Assembly: GCF_003581645.1 (NCBI RefSeq)
Contig: NZ_QXFK01000014.1
Location: 62,001 to 126,000, forward strand
Direction: 5' to 3'
Length of the DNA: 64,000 nucleotides
Source of the DNA: Pelagerythrobacter aerophilus
Lineage (GTDB): Bacteria > Pseudomonadota > Alphaproteobacteria > Sphingomonadales > Sphingomonadaceae
In this document: in pieces, positions 34,701 through 44,456 of the stretch
How the letters are laid out: each line of letters starts with the position of its first letter
Numbering within the stretch: position 1 is the stretch's first letter
Notes under the pieces: model-generated
Databases searched by the model: none
Told to the model about the DNA's origin: nothing
What the model saw: the letters and a program-made list of their open reading frames with translations, nothing else
Position numbers and translations under genes: made by a program

Positions 34701-36803
34701 TCAGCCTGCCGCCAATGCCGCCAGCAGGAGCAGGGCGACGATGTTGGTGATCTTGATCATCGGGTTCACGGCCGGGCCCGCGGTGTCCTTGTAGGGATCG
34801 CCAACCGTATCGCCGGTCACCGCGGCCTTGTGCGCCTCGGAGCCCTTGCCGCCGTGATTGCCGTCCTCGATGTACTTCTTCGCGTTGTCCCATGCGCCGC
34901 CGCCGGCGGTCATCGAGAGCGCGACGAAGAGACCGCCGACGATCACGCCCAGCAGCAGCGCGCCGAGCGCGGCGAAGCCGTTCTCCTGCCCCGCGATCAG
35001 GCTGATCACGAAGTAGACCACGATCGGCGCGAGCACCGGCAGCAGCGAGGGAACGATCATCTCCTTGATCGCCGCCTTGGTCACGAGGTCCACCGTGCGG
35101 GCATAGTTCGGACGGCTGGTGCCGGCCATGATGCCCTTGTCGGCGGCGAACTGCTCGCGCACGTCCTTGACCACGTCGCCCGCCGCACGGCCGACCGCGG
35201 TCATTCCCATCGCTCCGAAGAGGTAGGGCAGCAGCGCGCCGAGCAGCAGCCCGACGATGACGTAGGGGTTCTCGAGGCTGAAATCGACGTCCGCGTCCGG
35301 GAAGAACTCGGTGAGGTCGGTGGTGTAGGCGGCGAACAGCACCAGCGCGGCGAGGCCGGCCGATCCGATCGCGTAACCCTTGGTCACAGCCTTGGTCGTG
35401 TTGCCCACGGCGTCGAGCGCATCGGTCTTCTCGCGCACGCTGTCGTCGAGGCCCGCCATCTCGGCGATGCCGCCGGCGTTGTCGGTGACAGGACCGTAGG
35501 CGTCGAGCGCCACGACCATGCCCGCGAGTGCCAGCATGGAGGTCGCCGCGTAGGCGATGCCGATCAGGCCGGCGAGCTGATAGGCGCCGATGATGCCGGC
35601 GACGATCACCAGCGTCGGCAGCGCGGTCGCCTCCAGGCTGACGGCGAGACCCTGGATCACGTTGGTGCCGTGGCCGGTTTCCGAAGCCTTGGCGATCGAG
35701 CGGACCGGGCGGTAGTTGGTGCCCGTGTAGTACTCGGTGATCCAGATGATCAGGCCCGTGATCACGAGGCCGAGCATCGAGCACCAGAACAGCTCCATCC
35801 CCGTGAACGGCACCATGCCGGTGCCATCGTTGAGGACCGCGTTCATATCGCCGAGCGCGTACTGTGTGACGAGCCAGATCAGTGGGATCGACAGCACCGC
35901 GGTGACAAGGAAGCCCTTGTACATCGCGCCCATGATATTGGTCCCGCCGCCCAGACGGACGAAGTAGGTGCCGATGATCGAGGTGACGATGCACGCGCCG
36001 CCGATCAGCAACGGCAGCGCCATCAGCGGCAGCAACAGGTCGCCCGCGCCGCTCAGCAGCAGGGCGGTGAGCACCATGGTCGCACCGACGGTGACGACGT
36101 AGGTTTCGAACAGGTCGGCGGCCATGCCGGCGCAGTCACCGACGTTGTCGCCCACGTTGTCGGCAATCACCGCGGGGTTGCGCGGATCGTCCTCCGGAAT
36201 GCCGGCCTCGACTTTGCCGACGAGGTCGGCGCCGACGTCGGCCGCCTTGGTGAAGATCCCGCCGCCGAGGCGCGCGAAGATGGAGATCAGCGAAGCGCCG
36301 AAGGCCAGCGCGACCAGCGCGTCGATCACGATGCGGTCGTTCGCCGCATGGCCCATCGGGCCGATCAGCACATAGAAGAACACCGCAATCGCGAGCAATG
36401 CGAGGCCGGCCACGAGCATGCCGGTGATCGCGCCCGCGCGGAAGGCGAGGGTGAGGCCCTGCTGGAGCCCCGTCTGCGCGGCAGCCGCCGTGCGCACGTT
36501 CGCGCGGACCGAGATGTTCATGCCGATGAAGCCGGCGACGCCCGACAGGATCGCTCCGATGACGAAGCCGGTGGCCGAGATCGGCCCGAGAAAGATCCCG
36601 ACGATGATCGCCACGACCACGCCGACCAATCCGATCGTCGTATACTGGCGGTTGAGATAAGCCCTGGCGCCTTCCTGGATGGCACCGGCGATTTCCTGCA
36701 TCTTTTCATTGCCGGCGGCAGCGCCGAGCACCTGGCGGCTGGTGATGAAGCCGTACACGACGGCCAGCAGGCCCAAAACGATTGCGATCGTGACTAGATT
36801 CAC
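34701..36803 (-). CDS. hppA: Proton-translocating membrane pyrophosphatase
   Basis: This 700-residue polytopic protein (about 16 helices) couples pyrophosphate hydrolysis to proton export across the inner membrane. The acidic catalytic signature [33 protein letters not shown] is present (in parts: [31 protein letters not shown]), and the lysine in [12 protein letters not shown] marks the K+-independent subclass. It starts at GTG with GAGGGGA 7 bases upstream. A strong hairpin lies in its leader and a terminator follows. Confidence 0.96.
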   Translation of the reverse strand: MNLVTIAIVLGLLAVVYGFITSRQVLGAAAGNEKMQEIAGAIQEGARAYLNRQYTTIGLVGVVVAIIVGIFLGPISATGFVIGAILSGVAGFIGMNISVRANVRTAAAAQTGLQQGLTLAFRAGAITGMLVAGLALLAIAVFFYVLIGPMGHAANDRIVIDALVALAFGASLISIFARLGGGIFTKAADVGADLVGKVEAGIPEDDPRNPAVIADNVGDNVGDCAGMAADLFETYVVTVGATMVLTALLLSGAGDLLLPLMALPLLIGGACIVTSIIGTYFVRLGGGTNIMGAMYKGFLVTAVLSIPLIWLVTQYALGDMNAVLNDGTGMVPFTGMELFWCSMLGLVITGLIIWITEYYTGTNYRPVRSIAKASETGHGTNVIQGLAVSLEATALPTLVIVAGIIGAYQLAGLIGIAYAATSMLALAGMVVALDAYGPVTDNAGGIAEMAGLDDSVREKTDALDAVGNTTKAVTKGYAIGSAGLAALVLFAAYTTDLTEFFPDADVDFSLENPYVIVGLLLGALLPYLFGAMGMTAVGRAAGDVVKDVREQFAADKGIMAGTSRPNYARTVDLVTKAAIKEMIVPSLLPVLAPIVVYFVISLIAGQENGFAALGALLLGVIVGGLFVALSMTAGGGAWDNAKKYIEDGNHGGKGSEAHKAAVTGDTVGDPYKDTAGPAVNPMIKITNIVALLLLAALAAG

Positions 36804-36834
36804 GCGCTAGTCCCCTCTTCCCTGGTTTCATTTG

Positions 36835-36866
36835 GCCGGCGGCCCCGCTTTCGCGGGGCCGCCGGC
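36835..36866 (-). promoter_or_regulatory. 14-bp perfect hairpin in the hppA leader
   Basis: GCCGGCGGCCCCGC and GCGGGGCCGCCGGC pair perfectly around a four-base loop (GAAA on the minus strand, a stable tetraloop), ending 32 bases before the hppA GTG. No T-run follows, so it is not a standard terminator. It could affect mRNA stability or translation, or be a dispersed repeat. Confidence 0.5.
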
Positions 36867-37013
36867 CCGTCGAGGTATAGGGGGTGGGACGCCGCGCGCA
36901 AGAGCTTCGCGCGAAGTTGTGCCCCGGTCCAGCGCTGCCCCGAAATGCGACATCGCCAAGACAAATCCGGCCGAGTCTTGCGGCAAATCGTACTTAAGAT
37001 TAAGTAAACGGTC

Positions 37014-37208
37014 ATGCAAAAGGCGGTCCAGACGCTCTTCAAAATCATGCCGTTTCTCTTCGGCATCGGTTTCATCGCGCCGCTGATTGCGCAGACGATG
37101 ATCTATTGGGGGTGGGAGCCGCCACTGGGTCTCTCGCCGATCGGCTTCGGCCTGCTCATCGGTGGGCCGTGGGGACTCTACGCGACATTGCGGGGACGAT
37201 GGGTGTGA
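37014..37208 (+). CDS. Small two-helix membrane protein
   Basis: This 64-residue protein has two predicted membrane helices (FKIMPFLFGIGFIAPLIAQTM and PLGLSPIGFGLLIGGPWGLY). Its end overlaps the start of the desaturase gene by about 10 bases in another frame, which suggests co-translation and a shared role at the membrane. The ribosome binding site is weak. I recognise no named family. Confidence 0.6.
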   Translation: MQKAVQTLFKIMPFLFGIGFIAPLIAQTMIYWGWEPPLGLSPIGFGLLIGGPWGLYATLRGRWV

Positions 37209-38179
37209 CAGAGGGGCGGGGGGCGACAGACGCGATGTTTTTCCGCGAGGGGCTCGTCGAGGCGCCTGCGCGCGGCGATGCGCCGGCCATTCCGCTGACG
37301 GGTGACGCCTCGCTCGACAAGCACACCCGCGTCGCGTTGCTCAGGGAAGAGCGTGAGATCGCCCGGCGGTTCGAAGGCGGGAAGATGTGGATCTACCCGG
37401 CCTTCGCGTTCACCTGCTACGCCATCTGGCTCAGCTTCTTCCCGCTGGCGATCATGGGCTGGCTCAACCTGCCGCTTGCCTTCGTGCTGTCGACGGTGTT
37501 CGCGGTTGGCGGCTACGTCACCAGCCACGAGGCGATGCATTCGAACATCGGCCGCCCCGGCAGCAAGACGCGCTGGCTCAACGAATGGACCGGCAAGGTC
37601 TCTACCATCATCATCGTGTTCCCCTTCTCGATGGCGCGGCTGATGCACCTGGAGCATCACTACCATTGCAATCATCCGGAGAAGGACCCCGATTACCCCG
37701 ACCGCGCCGACGGGCCGTGGCACGCGATCTACAAGACCTGGCTCAACCGCCAGCCCGGGGTCGACGGATCGATCCACATCTACAAGCGCATCTTGGCCGA
37801 GATGGGGACCAAGGAAGCGGCGGACTCGCTCAAGGACACGATCCGTCTGCAACTGATCTTCCTGGCCGTGCTGTTCGGCATGGCCTGGAGCGGCTACGCG
37901 ATCGAGGCGGCGCTGATCTGGTGGCTGCCGCGGCACATCGGCCTCAGCTATATCCGTTTCTATCTGAGCTGGGCGCCGCACCACCCGCGCGAGGAGCGGG
38001 GCCGCTATACCAACACGCGGCTGTTCAAGAGCAGGCTCGGCCATATCGGGTCGATCGGGATGGAAACGCACTTCGTGCATCACCTCTACCCGGCGATTCC
38101 GAGCCATCGGACCAAGGAAGCCTATTACGCGCTGCGGCCGGTGCTGGAAAAGCGCGGGGTGCATTGTCCGGAGATCTAG
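37199..38179 (+). CDS. Fatty acid desaturase family membrane di-iron protein
   Basis: This 326-residue membrane protein has the three histidine boxes of the desaturase/carotenoid-oxygenase superfamily: HEAMH, HLEHHYH and HFVHHLYP. GGGG precedes the ATG at 37199. It could modify fatty acids or carotenoids; the CrtW/CrtZ-like spacing makes a carotenoid role possible, but no carotenoid genes are in the window. Membrane helices fill residues 55-100 and 215-260. Confidence 0.82.
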   Translation: MGVTEGRGATDAMFFREGLVEAPARGDAPAIPLTGDASLDKHTRVALLREEREIARRFEGGKMWIYPAFAFTCYAIWLSFFPLAIMGWLNLPLAFVLSTVFAVGGYVTSHEAMHSNIGRPGSKTRWLNEWTGKVSTIIIVFPFSMARLMHLEHHYHCNHPEKDPDYPDRADGPWHAIYKTWLNRQPGVDGSIHIYKRILAEMGTKEAADSLKDTIRLQLIFLAVLFGMAWSGYAIEAALIWWLPRHIGLSYIRFYLSWAPHHPREERGRYTNTRLFKSRLGHIGSIGMETHFVHHLYPAIPSHRTKEAYYALRPVLEKRGVHCPEI

Positions 38180-38246
38180 GCTTGGCGGCCTGTTAGGGGC
38201 GATCTCTGAAGCAAGCCGTTGCACCGGGGACTCACTCAGCAGCCTC

Positions 38247-38325
38247 GTCATCCCAGCGAAAGCTGGGATCGCGTGCAGCATCGTCCGACCTAGCGGCCAA
38301 CGATCCCAGCTTTCGCTGGGATGAC
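38247..38325. repeat. Inverted 25-bp dispersed repeat
   Basis: GTCATCCCAGCGAAAGCTGGGATCG-type sequence at 38247-38271 is repeated perfectly in inverse at 38301-38325. Each arm itself contains TCCCAGC and GCTGGGA around GAAA, so each can fold alone. This looks like an intergenic dispersed palindromic element; a degraded copy lies at 60850-60872. Confidence 0.7.
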
Positions 38326-38344
38326 GGCGGTTGATAGTTTCGAG

Positions 38345-39226
38345 CTAGCCGCCGTGGCTGTAGCCGAGCCCTTCAGGCGAACTGATCGGGGTTCCATCGA
38401 GGACTAGCGGAGCGTCATCGGCCCGCGCCTTCACCTTGCCGATCCGCGTCGCCGGCACCGGCGGTTCCACGCCGTCCGGCATAGTGAAGAGCAACTGATA
38501 GTCGTCCCCCCAGCGCAGGGCCTCGTCGCGTCTTGCTTCGGGCAAGACGATCGGCGGGGCGGAGCGGTCAATCGCGAAGGTCGTGCCGCTCGCTTTCGCC
38601 ATGCGCCAAGAATCGAGCAGCAGACCATCGGACACGTCCATCATCGCACCGACGATCGGCGCTAGCGCGCGGCCTTCGGCAAGCAAGGGCACCGGCCTGC
38701 GGTAGGGAAGGGCGGTGTTGAGGTTTCCCGCCTGCAACGCCTCGAAGCCTGCGAGTGCCGCGCCCAGCGGGCCGGTGACGTAGATCGCATCCCCCGGCCG
38801 TGCTCCGCTACGCGAGGGCACGGGGACGTGTGTCGCACGGCCGATGGCAGTCAGTCCGAAGCTCCGGGGCGGACCGCCCGAGACGGTGTCCCCGCCCAGT
38901 AGCGGCGTGTTGTATGTGGAAAGGACCTCCCGCAGCCCCTCGAGAAAACGCGCGTCGTCCGCGCCCAGCATATAGCCCACGAGCACACCCATGGGCTCGG
39001 CACCCTTCGCGGCGAGATCGGAGAGATTGGTCGCGACCAGCTTCCACGCCACGTCGGCCGGATCCTGTCCTGGCAGGACGTGAATGCCCTCGACCAGCAT
39101 GTCGTGCGTGAGGACCAGCGTTTCGCCGCCCACTTCCAGCACCGCTGCGTCGTCGTCCAGGCCGCGGGCGCCGGGATGCAGCGGCAGGCCCCGCAGAAGA
39201 TCGATGAAGGCGCTCTCGCCGCTCAC
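38345..39226 (-). CDS. thiL: Thiamine-monophosphate kinase
   Basis: This 293-residue PurM-like kinase phosphorylates thiamine monophosphate to the diphosphate cofactor with ATP. Signatures are GLDDDAAVL, DMLVEGIHVLP, NLSDLAAKGAEP and MMDVSDGLLLDS. Its start overlaps the nusB stop by ATGA, and it closes the hisG-hisD-nusB-thiL operon. Confidence 0.94.
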   Translation of the reverse strand: MSGESAFIDLLRGLPLHPGARGLDDDAAVLEVGGETLVLTHDMLVEGIHVLPGQDPADVAWKLVATNLSDLAAKGAEPMGVLVGYMLGADDARFLEGLREVLSTYNTPLLGGDTVSGGPPRSFGLTAIGRATHVPVPSRSGARPGDAIYVTGPLGAALAGFEALQAGNLNTALPYRRPVPLLAEGRALAPIVGAMMDVSDGLLLDSWRMAKASGTTFAIDRSAPPIVLPEARRDEALRWGDDYQLLFTMPDGVEPPVPATRIGKVKARADDAPLVLDGTPISSPEGLGYSHGG

Positions 39227-39678
39227 CGCACCTGCTTGGCGAGAGCGTCCAGCACGCCGTTGACGAACTTCGCCTCGCGGTCGTCGAAGAACGCCTTTGC
39301 GACGTCGACGTATTCGTTGATCACGGTCGCGACCGGCACATCCTCGCGGGCGAGCAGTTCGTAGGCGCCGGCGCGCAGAACCTGCAGCATCGTCTTGTCG
39401 AGGCGCGCGAGATTCCAGCCCTGTGCGAGCCGCTCGCTCAGCAGCAGGTCGATTTCGTCGCCGCGGGCGTCGACGCCGGAGACGACGTCGTCGAAGAATG
39501 CCATCTCCGCTTCGGCATGATCCTCCTCGCCGATCACCGCGCCCAGGCGGTGTCGGTGGAACTCGTCGAGCAGGCGGGCGAGCGCAGTCCCCTCCATCTC
39601 GCGCTGATAGAGCGCCTGTACGGCCGCGAGCCGCGCAGCGGAGCGGGCGAGCGTGCGTTTCGGCGGACGTGCGGACAT
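39223..39678 (-). CDS. nusB: Transcription antitermination protein NusB
   Basis: This 151-residue NusB binds the boxA RNA with NusE (S10) in rRNA antitermination. Conserved parts are RSAARLAAVQALYQREM near the N-terminus and INEYVDVAKAFFDDREAKFVNGVLD near the end. It overlaps both neighbours by 1-4 bases. The placement between histidine and thiamine genes is chromosomal context rather than a shared pathway. Confidence 0.95.
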   Translation of the reverse strand: MSARPPKRTLARSAARLAAVQALYQREMEGTALARLLDEFHRHRLGAVIGEEDHAEAEMAFFDDVVSGVDARGDEIDLLLSERLAQGWNLARLDKTMLQVLRAGAYELLAREDVPVATVINEYVDVAKAFFDDREAKFVNGVLDALAKQVR

Positions 39679-40967
39679 TACTTGAGCCTCATGGCAACGG
39701 ATTGGGCGTGGGCCGGGAGCCCTTCGGCTTCGGCGAGTGCCACGGCGGCGGGACCGATTGCGGCGAGCGCCGCGGGATCGAGCGAGATGAAGCTTGTGCG
39801 CTTCATGAAGTCGAGCACCGATAGCCCGCTGGAGAAGCGGGCGCGGCGGCCGGTCGGCAGAACGTGATTGGGGCCAGCGACATAGTCGCCGACGGCCTCG
39901 GGTGTGTGGCGGCCGAGGAACACGCTGCCGGCATGGCGCAGGCCGGCGAAGAGCGCCTCGGGATCGGCCACCGCGAGCTCGACGTGCTCGGCCGCAAGCC
40001 GGTTGGCGAGCGGCACGGCCTGATCGAGCGATTCGACCACGATCATCACGCCGTTGTCGCGCCAGCTCGCCTGCGCCGTCGTGCGGGTTGCGAGCATGGC
40101 CGATTGCGTGTCGATCCGGTCCTCCACCTGATTGGCGAAGGCGGCATCGTCGGAGATCAGGATCGACTGCGAGGTCGGATCGTGCTCGGCCTGGCTCAGC
40201 AGATCGGCAGCGATCCAGTCGGGATCGTTGTCCGCGTCGGCGATCACCAGAATCTCGCTCGGCCCAGCGACCATGTCGATCCCGACGACGCCATAGAGCT
40301 GGCGCTTCGCCTCAGCGACCCAGGCATTGCCCGGACCGGTGACCACGTCGACCCGCGCGATCCGCTCGGTGCCATGGGCAAGAGCGGCGATCGCCTGCGC
40401 GCCGCCGATGCGCCAGACCTCGTCCACGCCCGCGACATGCGCGGCGGCGAGAACGAGCGGATTGGTCTCGCCCGCACGCGTCGGCGTGACAACGACGAGC
40501 CGCTCGACTCCCGCGACCTTGGCAGGAATGGCGTTCATCAACAGCGAGGAGGGATAGGCGGCGCGGCCCCCCGGCACATAGAGCCCCGCCGCATCGACCG
40601 GCAGCCAGCGCGCGCCGAGGCGGACCCCGGCTTCATCGACAGTGTCGCGATCGGCGGGAAGCTGCTCACGGTGGTAAGCCTCGATCCGTTTCGCCGCGAG
40701 ATCGAGTGCGTCGCGCAGATCGGGCGTCAGCGCTTCATAGGCAGCGCGGCAGTCCTCGGGTGCGATCCGCCAGTCGCTGTCGTCCACGAGGCGGTGCTTG
40801 TCGAAGCGGGCGGTGTACTCGGCCAGCGCCGCATCGCCCTTGGCCCGCACGCGCGCGATGATATCGGCGACGTCCTGCCTGACTTCGATATCGCTTTCGC
40901 GCCGCCCGTCGACCAGGCGCGTGAAAGCCGCTTCGAAACCGGGATCGGTGACGGTCAGGCGCTGCAT
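39678..40967 (-). CDS. hisD: Histidinol dehydrogenase
   Basis: This 429-residue zinc enzyme catalyses the last two oxidations of histidine synthesis, histidinol to histidine with two NAD+. Visible hallmarks are YVPGGRAAYPSSLLMNAIPA, GPGNAWVAEAKRQL, AGPSEILVIAD and HDPTSQ. Its ATG overlaps the hisG stop (TGATG). Confidence 0.96.
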   Translation of the reverse strand: MQRLTVTDPGFEAAFTRLVDGRRESDIEVRQDVADIIARVRAKGDAALAEYTARFDKHRLVDDSDWRIAPEDCRAAYEALTPDLRDALDLAAKRIEAYHREQLPADRDTVDEAGVRLGARWLPVDAAGLYVPGGRAAYPSSLLMNAIPAKVAGVERLVVVTPTRAGETNPLVLAAAHVAGVDEVWRIGGAQAIAALAHGTERIARVDVVTGPGNAWVAEAKRQLYGVVGIDMVAGPSEILVIADADNDPDWIAADLLSQAEHDPTSQSILISDDAAFANQVEDRIDTQSAMLATRTTAQASWRDNGVMIVVESLDQAVPLANRLAAEHVELAVADPEALFAGLRHAGSVFLGRHTPEAVGDYVAGPNHVLPTGRRARFSSGLSVLDFMKRTSFISLDPAALAAIGPAAVALAEAEGLPAHAQSVAMRLK

Positions 40968-41623
40968 CAGGCTGGCTCCGCCTCGGCAGCGACGGCTCGG
41001 AAGCTCTCCACGATCTCGCCGACGCGCGGATCGGTCTTGAGCGCCGCACGGTTGACGATCAGCCGGGCGGACACTTGCATGATCGTCTCGCGCTCCTCGA
41101 GCCCGTTCTCGATCAGCGTGCGGCCGGTAGAAACGAGATCGACGATCTGCCGCGCCAGACCCAGCGCCGGGGCGATCTCCATTGCGCCATTGAGCTTGAC
41201 GCATTCCGCCTGGACGCCCTTGCTTTCGAACCAACGGCGCGTGAGGTTCGGGTACTTCGTGGCCACTCGCATGTGGCTCGCGCCGGCTTGCGGTTCGGCA
41301 ACATCGGCCGGCGCGGCGAGCGAGAGGCGGCAGTGCCCGATGTCGAGGTCGACCGGCGCGTAAAGGTCCGAATAGTCGAACTCCTCGATCACGTCGGAAC
41401 CGACGATGCCGGCCTGCGCCGCGCCGTGCGCGACGAAGGTGGCGACGTCGAAGGCGCGCACACGAATGATGCGGAGATCCTTGCGGGTCGTCCCGAAGGT
41501 CAGGCTTCGGTTGCCCTTGTCGTGGAAAGCCTCTTCGGGCACGAGACCGGCGCGGGCCATCACGGGCAGAGCCTCGTCGAGGATGCGCCCCTTGGGGATG
41601 GCGAAGGTGAGCGGTGCGGCCAT
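40967..41623 (-). CDS. hisG: ATP phosphoribosyltransferase, short form
   Basis: This 218-residue enzyme catalyses the first step of histidine synthesis from ATP and PRPP. It starts with [16 protein letters not shown] and includes [29 protein letters not shown]-type segments and a [18 protein letters not shown]-binding loop. The length is that of the short HisG, which needs HisZ; hisZ is not in this window. The ATG at 41623 is preferred to upstream starts. Confidence 0.95.
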   Translation of the reverse strand: MAAPLTFAIPKGRILDEALPVMARAGLVPEEAFHDKGNRSLTFGTTRKDLRIIRVRAFDVATFVAHGAAQAGIVGSDVIEEFDYSDLYAPVDLDIGHCRLSLAAPADVAEPQAGASHMRVATKYPNLTRRWFESKGVQAECVKLNGAMEIAPALGLARQIVDLVSTGRTLIENGLEERETIMQVSARLIVNRAALKTDPRVGEIVESFRAVAAEAEPA

Positions 41624-41661
41624 TGCGCCGGGGCACTTAGAGGTCGAGTCGGGAAAGGGCA

Positions 41662-42735
41662 ATGGAGATGGCGGGCAGCCCCCATGCAATCATGCACACG
41701 CGGTCGGTTCCGGACGGGATCGAATGGCAGGCGCAGCACGCGGCGAAGAACGGAGCGCCGGGCACCGCACGCGTGATCCGCGGCCTGCTGCCGGTGCTGG
41801 AGACGGAAACGGCGGTCGGCCGGCGCATGGCCAACTGGCAGGGCCTGCTGCTGGAGGATGCCATGCCCCTGCGGATCGCGGGCGGGCTGCACTACCTCCT
41901 GCTCAGCGGGACCGACAAGCGGTTGGAGCCGGTCTACGCCGGGCTGACGACGGATCAGAACGCGGTGGACGAACTGGTGGTCGGACTGGTCGAGACGTTC
42001 GACCACCTCCTGCTACCCTGGCTCGATCACCCGCCGCAGACGAACGAGGCCGGCCGCTCCGCCAGCATCATGGCGGGCCTGCTGTGGCTGTCCGAGCGAG
42101 CGGGGCCGCGCTTCGAGATGAATGAAATCGGTGCGAGCGCCGGTATCAACACGATGATGGAGCGGTTTCGCTTCGACCTTGGCGGCGTCATCGTGGGCCC
42201 GACAGGCTCGCCGATGCACCTCGCGCCGGAGTGGCGCGGAGCTCGGCCGCCGGACAATCCGGTCAAGATCGAGGGCATCCGCGGCTGCGATGTCCGCCCG
42301 ATGGACTTGCGGGACCCCGATACCGTGCTGCGGCTCAAGAGCTACATCTGGCCCGAAGCGCGCGAGCGCGTGGGCAGGATCGACCGCGCGGCGCGGTTGG
42401 CGGCCGAACGCGCGCCTGAGCTTGATCGGATGGGAGCGGCCGAATGGGTTGAGGAAGTCCTGTCAGAGCCGCAGGTGCAGGGCGTCACTCGCACGGTGTT
42501 CCATTCGATCGTCTGGCAGTACATCCCGGAAGCCTCGCGAGAGAGGATCGTGGCTGCGATGGAGCGCGCAGGCGAGACGGCGACGGCGGACGAGCCGCTC
42601 GCCTGGATCATGCTGGAAACCAACCGCGAGACTTTCGCCCACGAGCTGCGCGTGCGCTACTGGCCTGGTCCGGAAGAGTGGACTTTGCTCGCTACGGCGC
42701 ACCCGCACGGCGCGTGGGTCGAGTGGAAGGGGTGA
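41662..42735 (+). CDS. DUF2332 family protein
   Basis: This 357-residue protein matches the DUF2332 family ([57 protein letters not shown]). A GxSxGxN segment recalls methyltransferase-like loops, but the function is not known. It is divergent from hisG across 38 bases. GGGAAAGGG precedes the ATG; a second in-frame ATG two codons later is possible. Confidence 0.85.
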   Translation: MEMAGSPHAIMHTRSVPDGIEWQAQHAAKNGAPGTARVIRGLLPVLETETAVGRRMANWQGLLLEDAMPLRIAGGLHYLLLSGTDKRLEPVYAGLTTDQNAVDELVVGLVETFDHLLLPWLDHPPQTNEAGRSASIMAGLLWLSERAGPRFEMNEIGASAGINTMMERFRFDLGGVIVGPTGSPMHLAPEWRGARPPDNPVKIEGIRGCDVRPMDLRDPDTVLRLKSYIWPEARERVGRIDRAARLAAERAPELDRMGAAEWVEEVLSEPQVQGVTRTVFHSIVWQYIPEASRERIVAAMERAGETATADEPLAWIMLETNRETFAHELRVRYWPGPEEWTLLATAHPHGAWVEWKG

Positions 42736-42741
42736 CGACGG

Positions 42742-43644
42742 CTAACCGGTCCGGTCCAGAAACGCATCCATCGCCGCATTCACCTCGTCCGGCGCTTCCC
42801 ACGGGACGAAGTGCCCGCAGTCCGGCACTTCGACGATCGTCAGGTCCTGGATCAGTTCGTCCATCCCTTCCAGGTTCTCAGGCGGGAGTGCCAGGTCGTC
42901 CATCGCCCAGATCACCAGGGTCGGGATGGTCAGCTTCGGCAGGGGTGGGGGCGTCCAGCCCTCCGGCAGCGCATAGGGCGCATCGAGCGGCGGTACGTCG
43001 ATCGGGCTCGCCCGGTACCAGTTGAGCATGCCGAACGCTGCGTCGCGGTCCTGCCAGTCCTTCAGTAGCGCCTCGCGCTCCTCTGCCTCCATCTCGCTCG
43101 GGCGATCCCACTTGATTTCCTGCATCAGAATCGCGGCGAGGCCATGCTCGCGCACGAGCGCATCGTTTGCCGGATCGCGGAAGCCGCGCATGTACTGGCT
43201 CGACTTGCGCTGGTGCTCGTTGGTGTAGAGCAGCTTCTGGAAGATCGCCGGATGCGGGGCATTGGCGACCACCGCGCGCGTGACGCGGCCGTTCGCCTGG
43301 CCGGCGAGCGCCGTACCCCAGGCGATTGCGCCGCCCCAGTCGTGGCCGATCACGGTGAAGGTCTCCACCCCAAGCGCGTCGGCGAGCAGGAACACGTCGC
43401 CGATCAGCTTGTCAGGCGTATAGGCCTCGACCTCCTGCGGCTTCGACGATCCGCGATAGCCGCGCTGGTCGGGGGCGATGCAGCGATAGCGGTCGGCAAA
43501 GTGCGCGATCTGGTGCCGCCAGGTGCGATGGCTCTCGGGAAAGCCATGGAGGAAGATCAGCGCCGGCGCATCGCGCGGCCCGGTGTCGACCACGTCGAGC
43601 TCGATCCCGTTGGCAAGCGTTACGCGCTTCTGTTCCATCCTCAC
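42742..43644 (-). CDS. Alpha/beta hydrolase, epoxide hydrolase-like
   Basis: This 300-residue hydrolase has the oxyanion HGFPE motif, the nucleophile elbow GHDWGG (aspartate nucleophile as in epoxide hydrolases and haloalkane dehalogenases) and the C-terminal histidine in DCGHFVPWE. Substrate unknown. It ends the bolA-GST-pirin-SDR operon and overlaps the SDR stop by ATGA. Confidence 0.88.
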   Translation of the reverse strand: MRMEQKRVTLANGIELDVVDTGPRDAPALIFLHGFPESHRTWRHQIAHFADRYRCIAPDQRGYRGSSKPQEVEAYTPDKLIGDVFLLADALGVETFTVIGHDWGGAIAWGTALAGQANGRVTRAVVANAPHPAIFQKLLYTNEHQRKSSQYMRGFRDPANDALVREHGLAAILMQEIKWDRPSEMEAEEREALLKDWQDRDAAFGMLNWYRASPIDVPPLDAPYALPEGWTPPPLPKLTIPTLVIWAMDDLALPPENLEGMDELIQDLTIVEVPDCGHFVPWEAPDEVNAAMDAFLDRTG

Positions 43645-44456
43645 CCCTCCGCTTCCATCTTCTCGATATATCCGGCCGCGACCATCGCCGCGATCTGATC
43701 GAACAGTTGATCCGGCGTCTGCCGCATCTGGCCCATCGCCTCTTCCATGCCGCGCGCAATGATGATCTCGCGCTGGTTGAGGGCGATGGCGTCGACCATG
43801 GTCTTCGCTGCCTCGTCGGCCGGAATGCCTTCGTCGATCGCCTTGTCGCTCTTGCCGCGCTTCGATCCGTCTGCCGTGAGCGCGTTGCGGCTCACGTCGG
43901 TCGCGACCGAGCCGGGGCAGACGACGTGGACCTCCACTCCGTCCCGCGACAGCTCGCCGCGCAGGGAATCGGCGTAACCGATCAGCCCGAACTTGGCCGC
44001 GCAGTAGGCGGTGCGCATCGGCACCCCGACTTTGCCAGCGATCGACGAGATGAAGACCAGACGCCCGCTGCCGCGCTCCGCCATATGGCCGATCAGGCCC
44101 TGAGCGAAGGCGATCTGCTGGGTGAGGTCGATCTCGATAATGTCGCGATAGACCTGCATGTCCGTCTTGAGGGCAGCGCTGCGCTGCGAGACGCCGGCAT
44201 TGGCGACCGCGATATCGACGCCGCCCTGCCAGTCGATCGCTTGCCGCGTCGCATCGGCCAGCGCCGCATCGTCGCGCACGTCGAAGGGGAGGGTGAGTGC
44301 CTCCGTGCCAAGGTTATCGGCAGCTGCGGTGAGGCGCGCCTTGTCGCGACCCGAAAGGATGACCTTCGCACCCCGTCCGGCGAACTCGCGGGCCAGTGCC
44401 GCGCCGATGCCGGAGGATGCGCCGGTGATCCAGACGACTTTGTCTTTGAAACTCAT
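43641..44456 (-). CDS. Short-chain dehydrogenase/reductase
   Basis: This 271-residue SDR has the cofactor motif TGASSGIG and the catalytic YCAAK (Y-x-x-x-K), with serines in FISSIAGK before it. It overlaps the pirin and hydrolase genes by 4 bases on each side, so the three are translationally coupled. Substrate unknown. Confidence 0.9.
   Translation of the reverse strand: MSFKDKVVWITGASSGIGAALAREFAGRGAKVILSGRDKARLTAAADNLGTEALTLPFDVRDDAALADATRQAIDWQGGVDIAVANAGVSQRSAALKTDMQVYRDIIEIDLTQQIAFAQGLIGHMAERGSGRLVFISSIAGKVGVPMRTAYCAAKFGLIGYADSLRGELSRDGVEVHVVCPGSVATDVSRNALTADGSKRGKSDKAIDEGIPADEAAKTMVDAIALNQREIIIARGMEEAMGQMRQTPDQLFDQIAAMVAAGYIEKMEAEG

Noticed and set aside
34830-36797. Long open frame on the plus strand opposite hppA
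   Set aside because: Hydrophilic, His/Asp/Glu-rich and repetitive as expected for the antisense of a membrane protein in high-GC DNA; hppA on the other strand is unambiguous.
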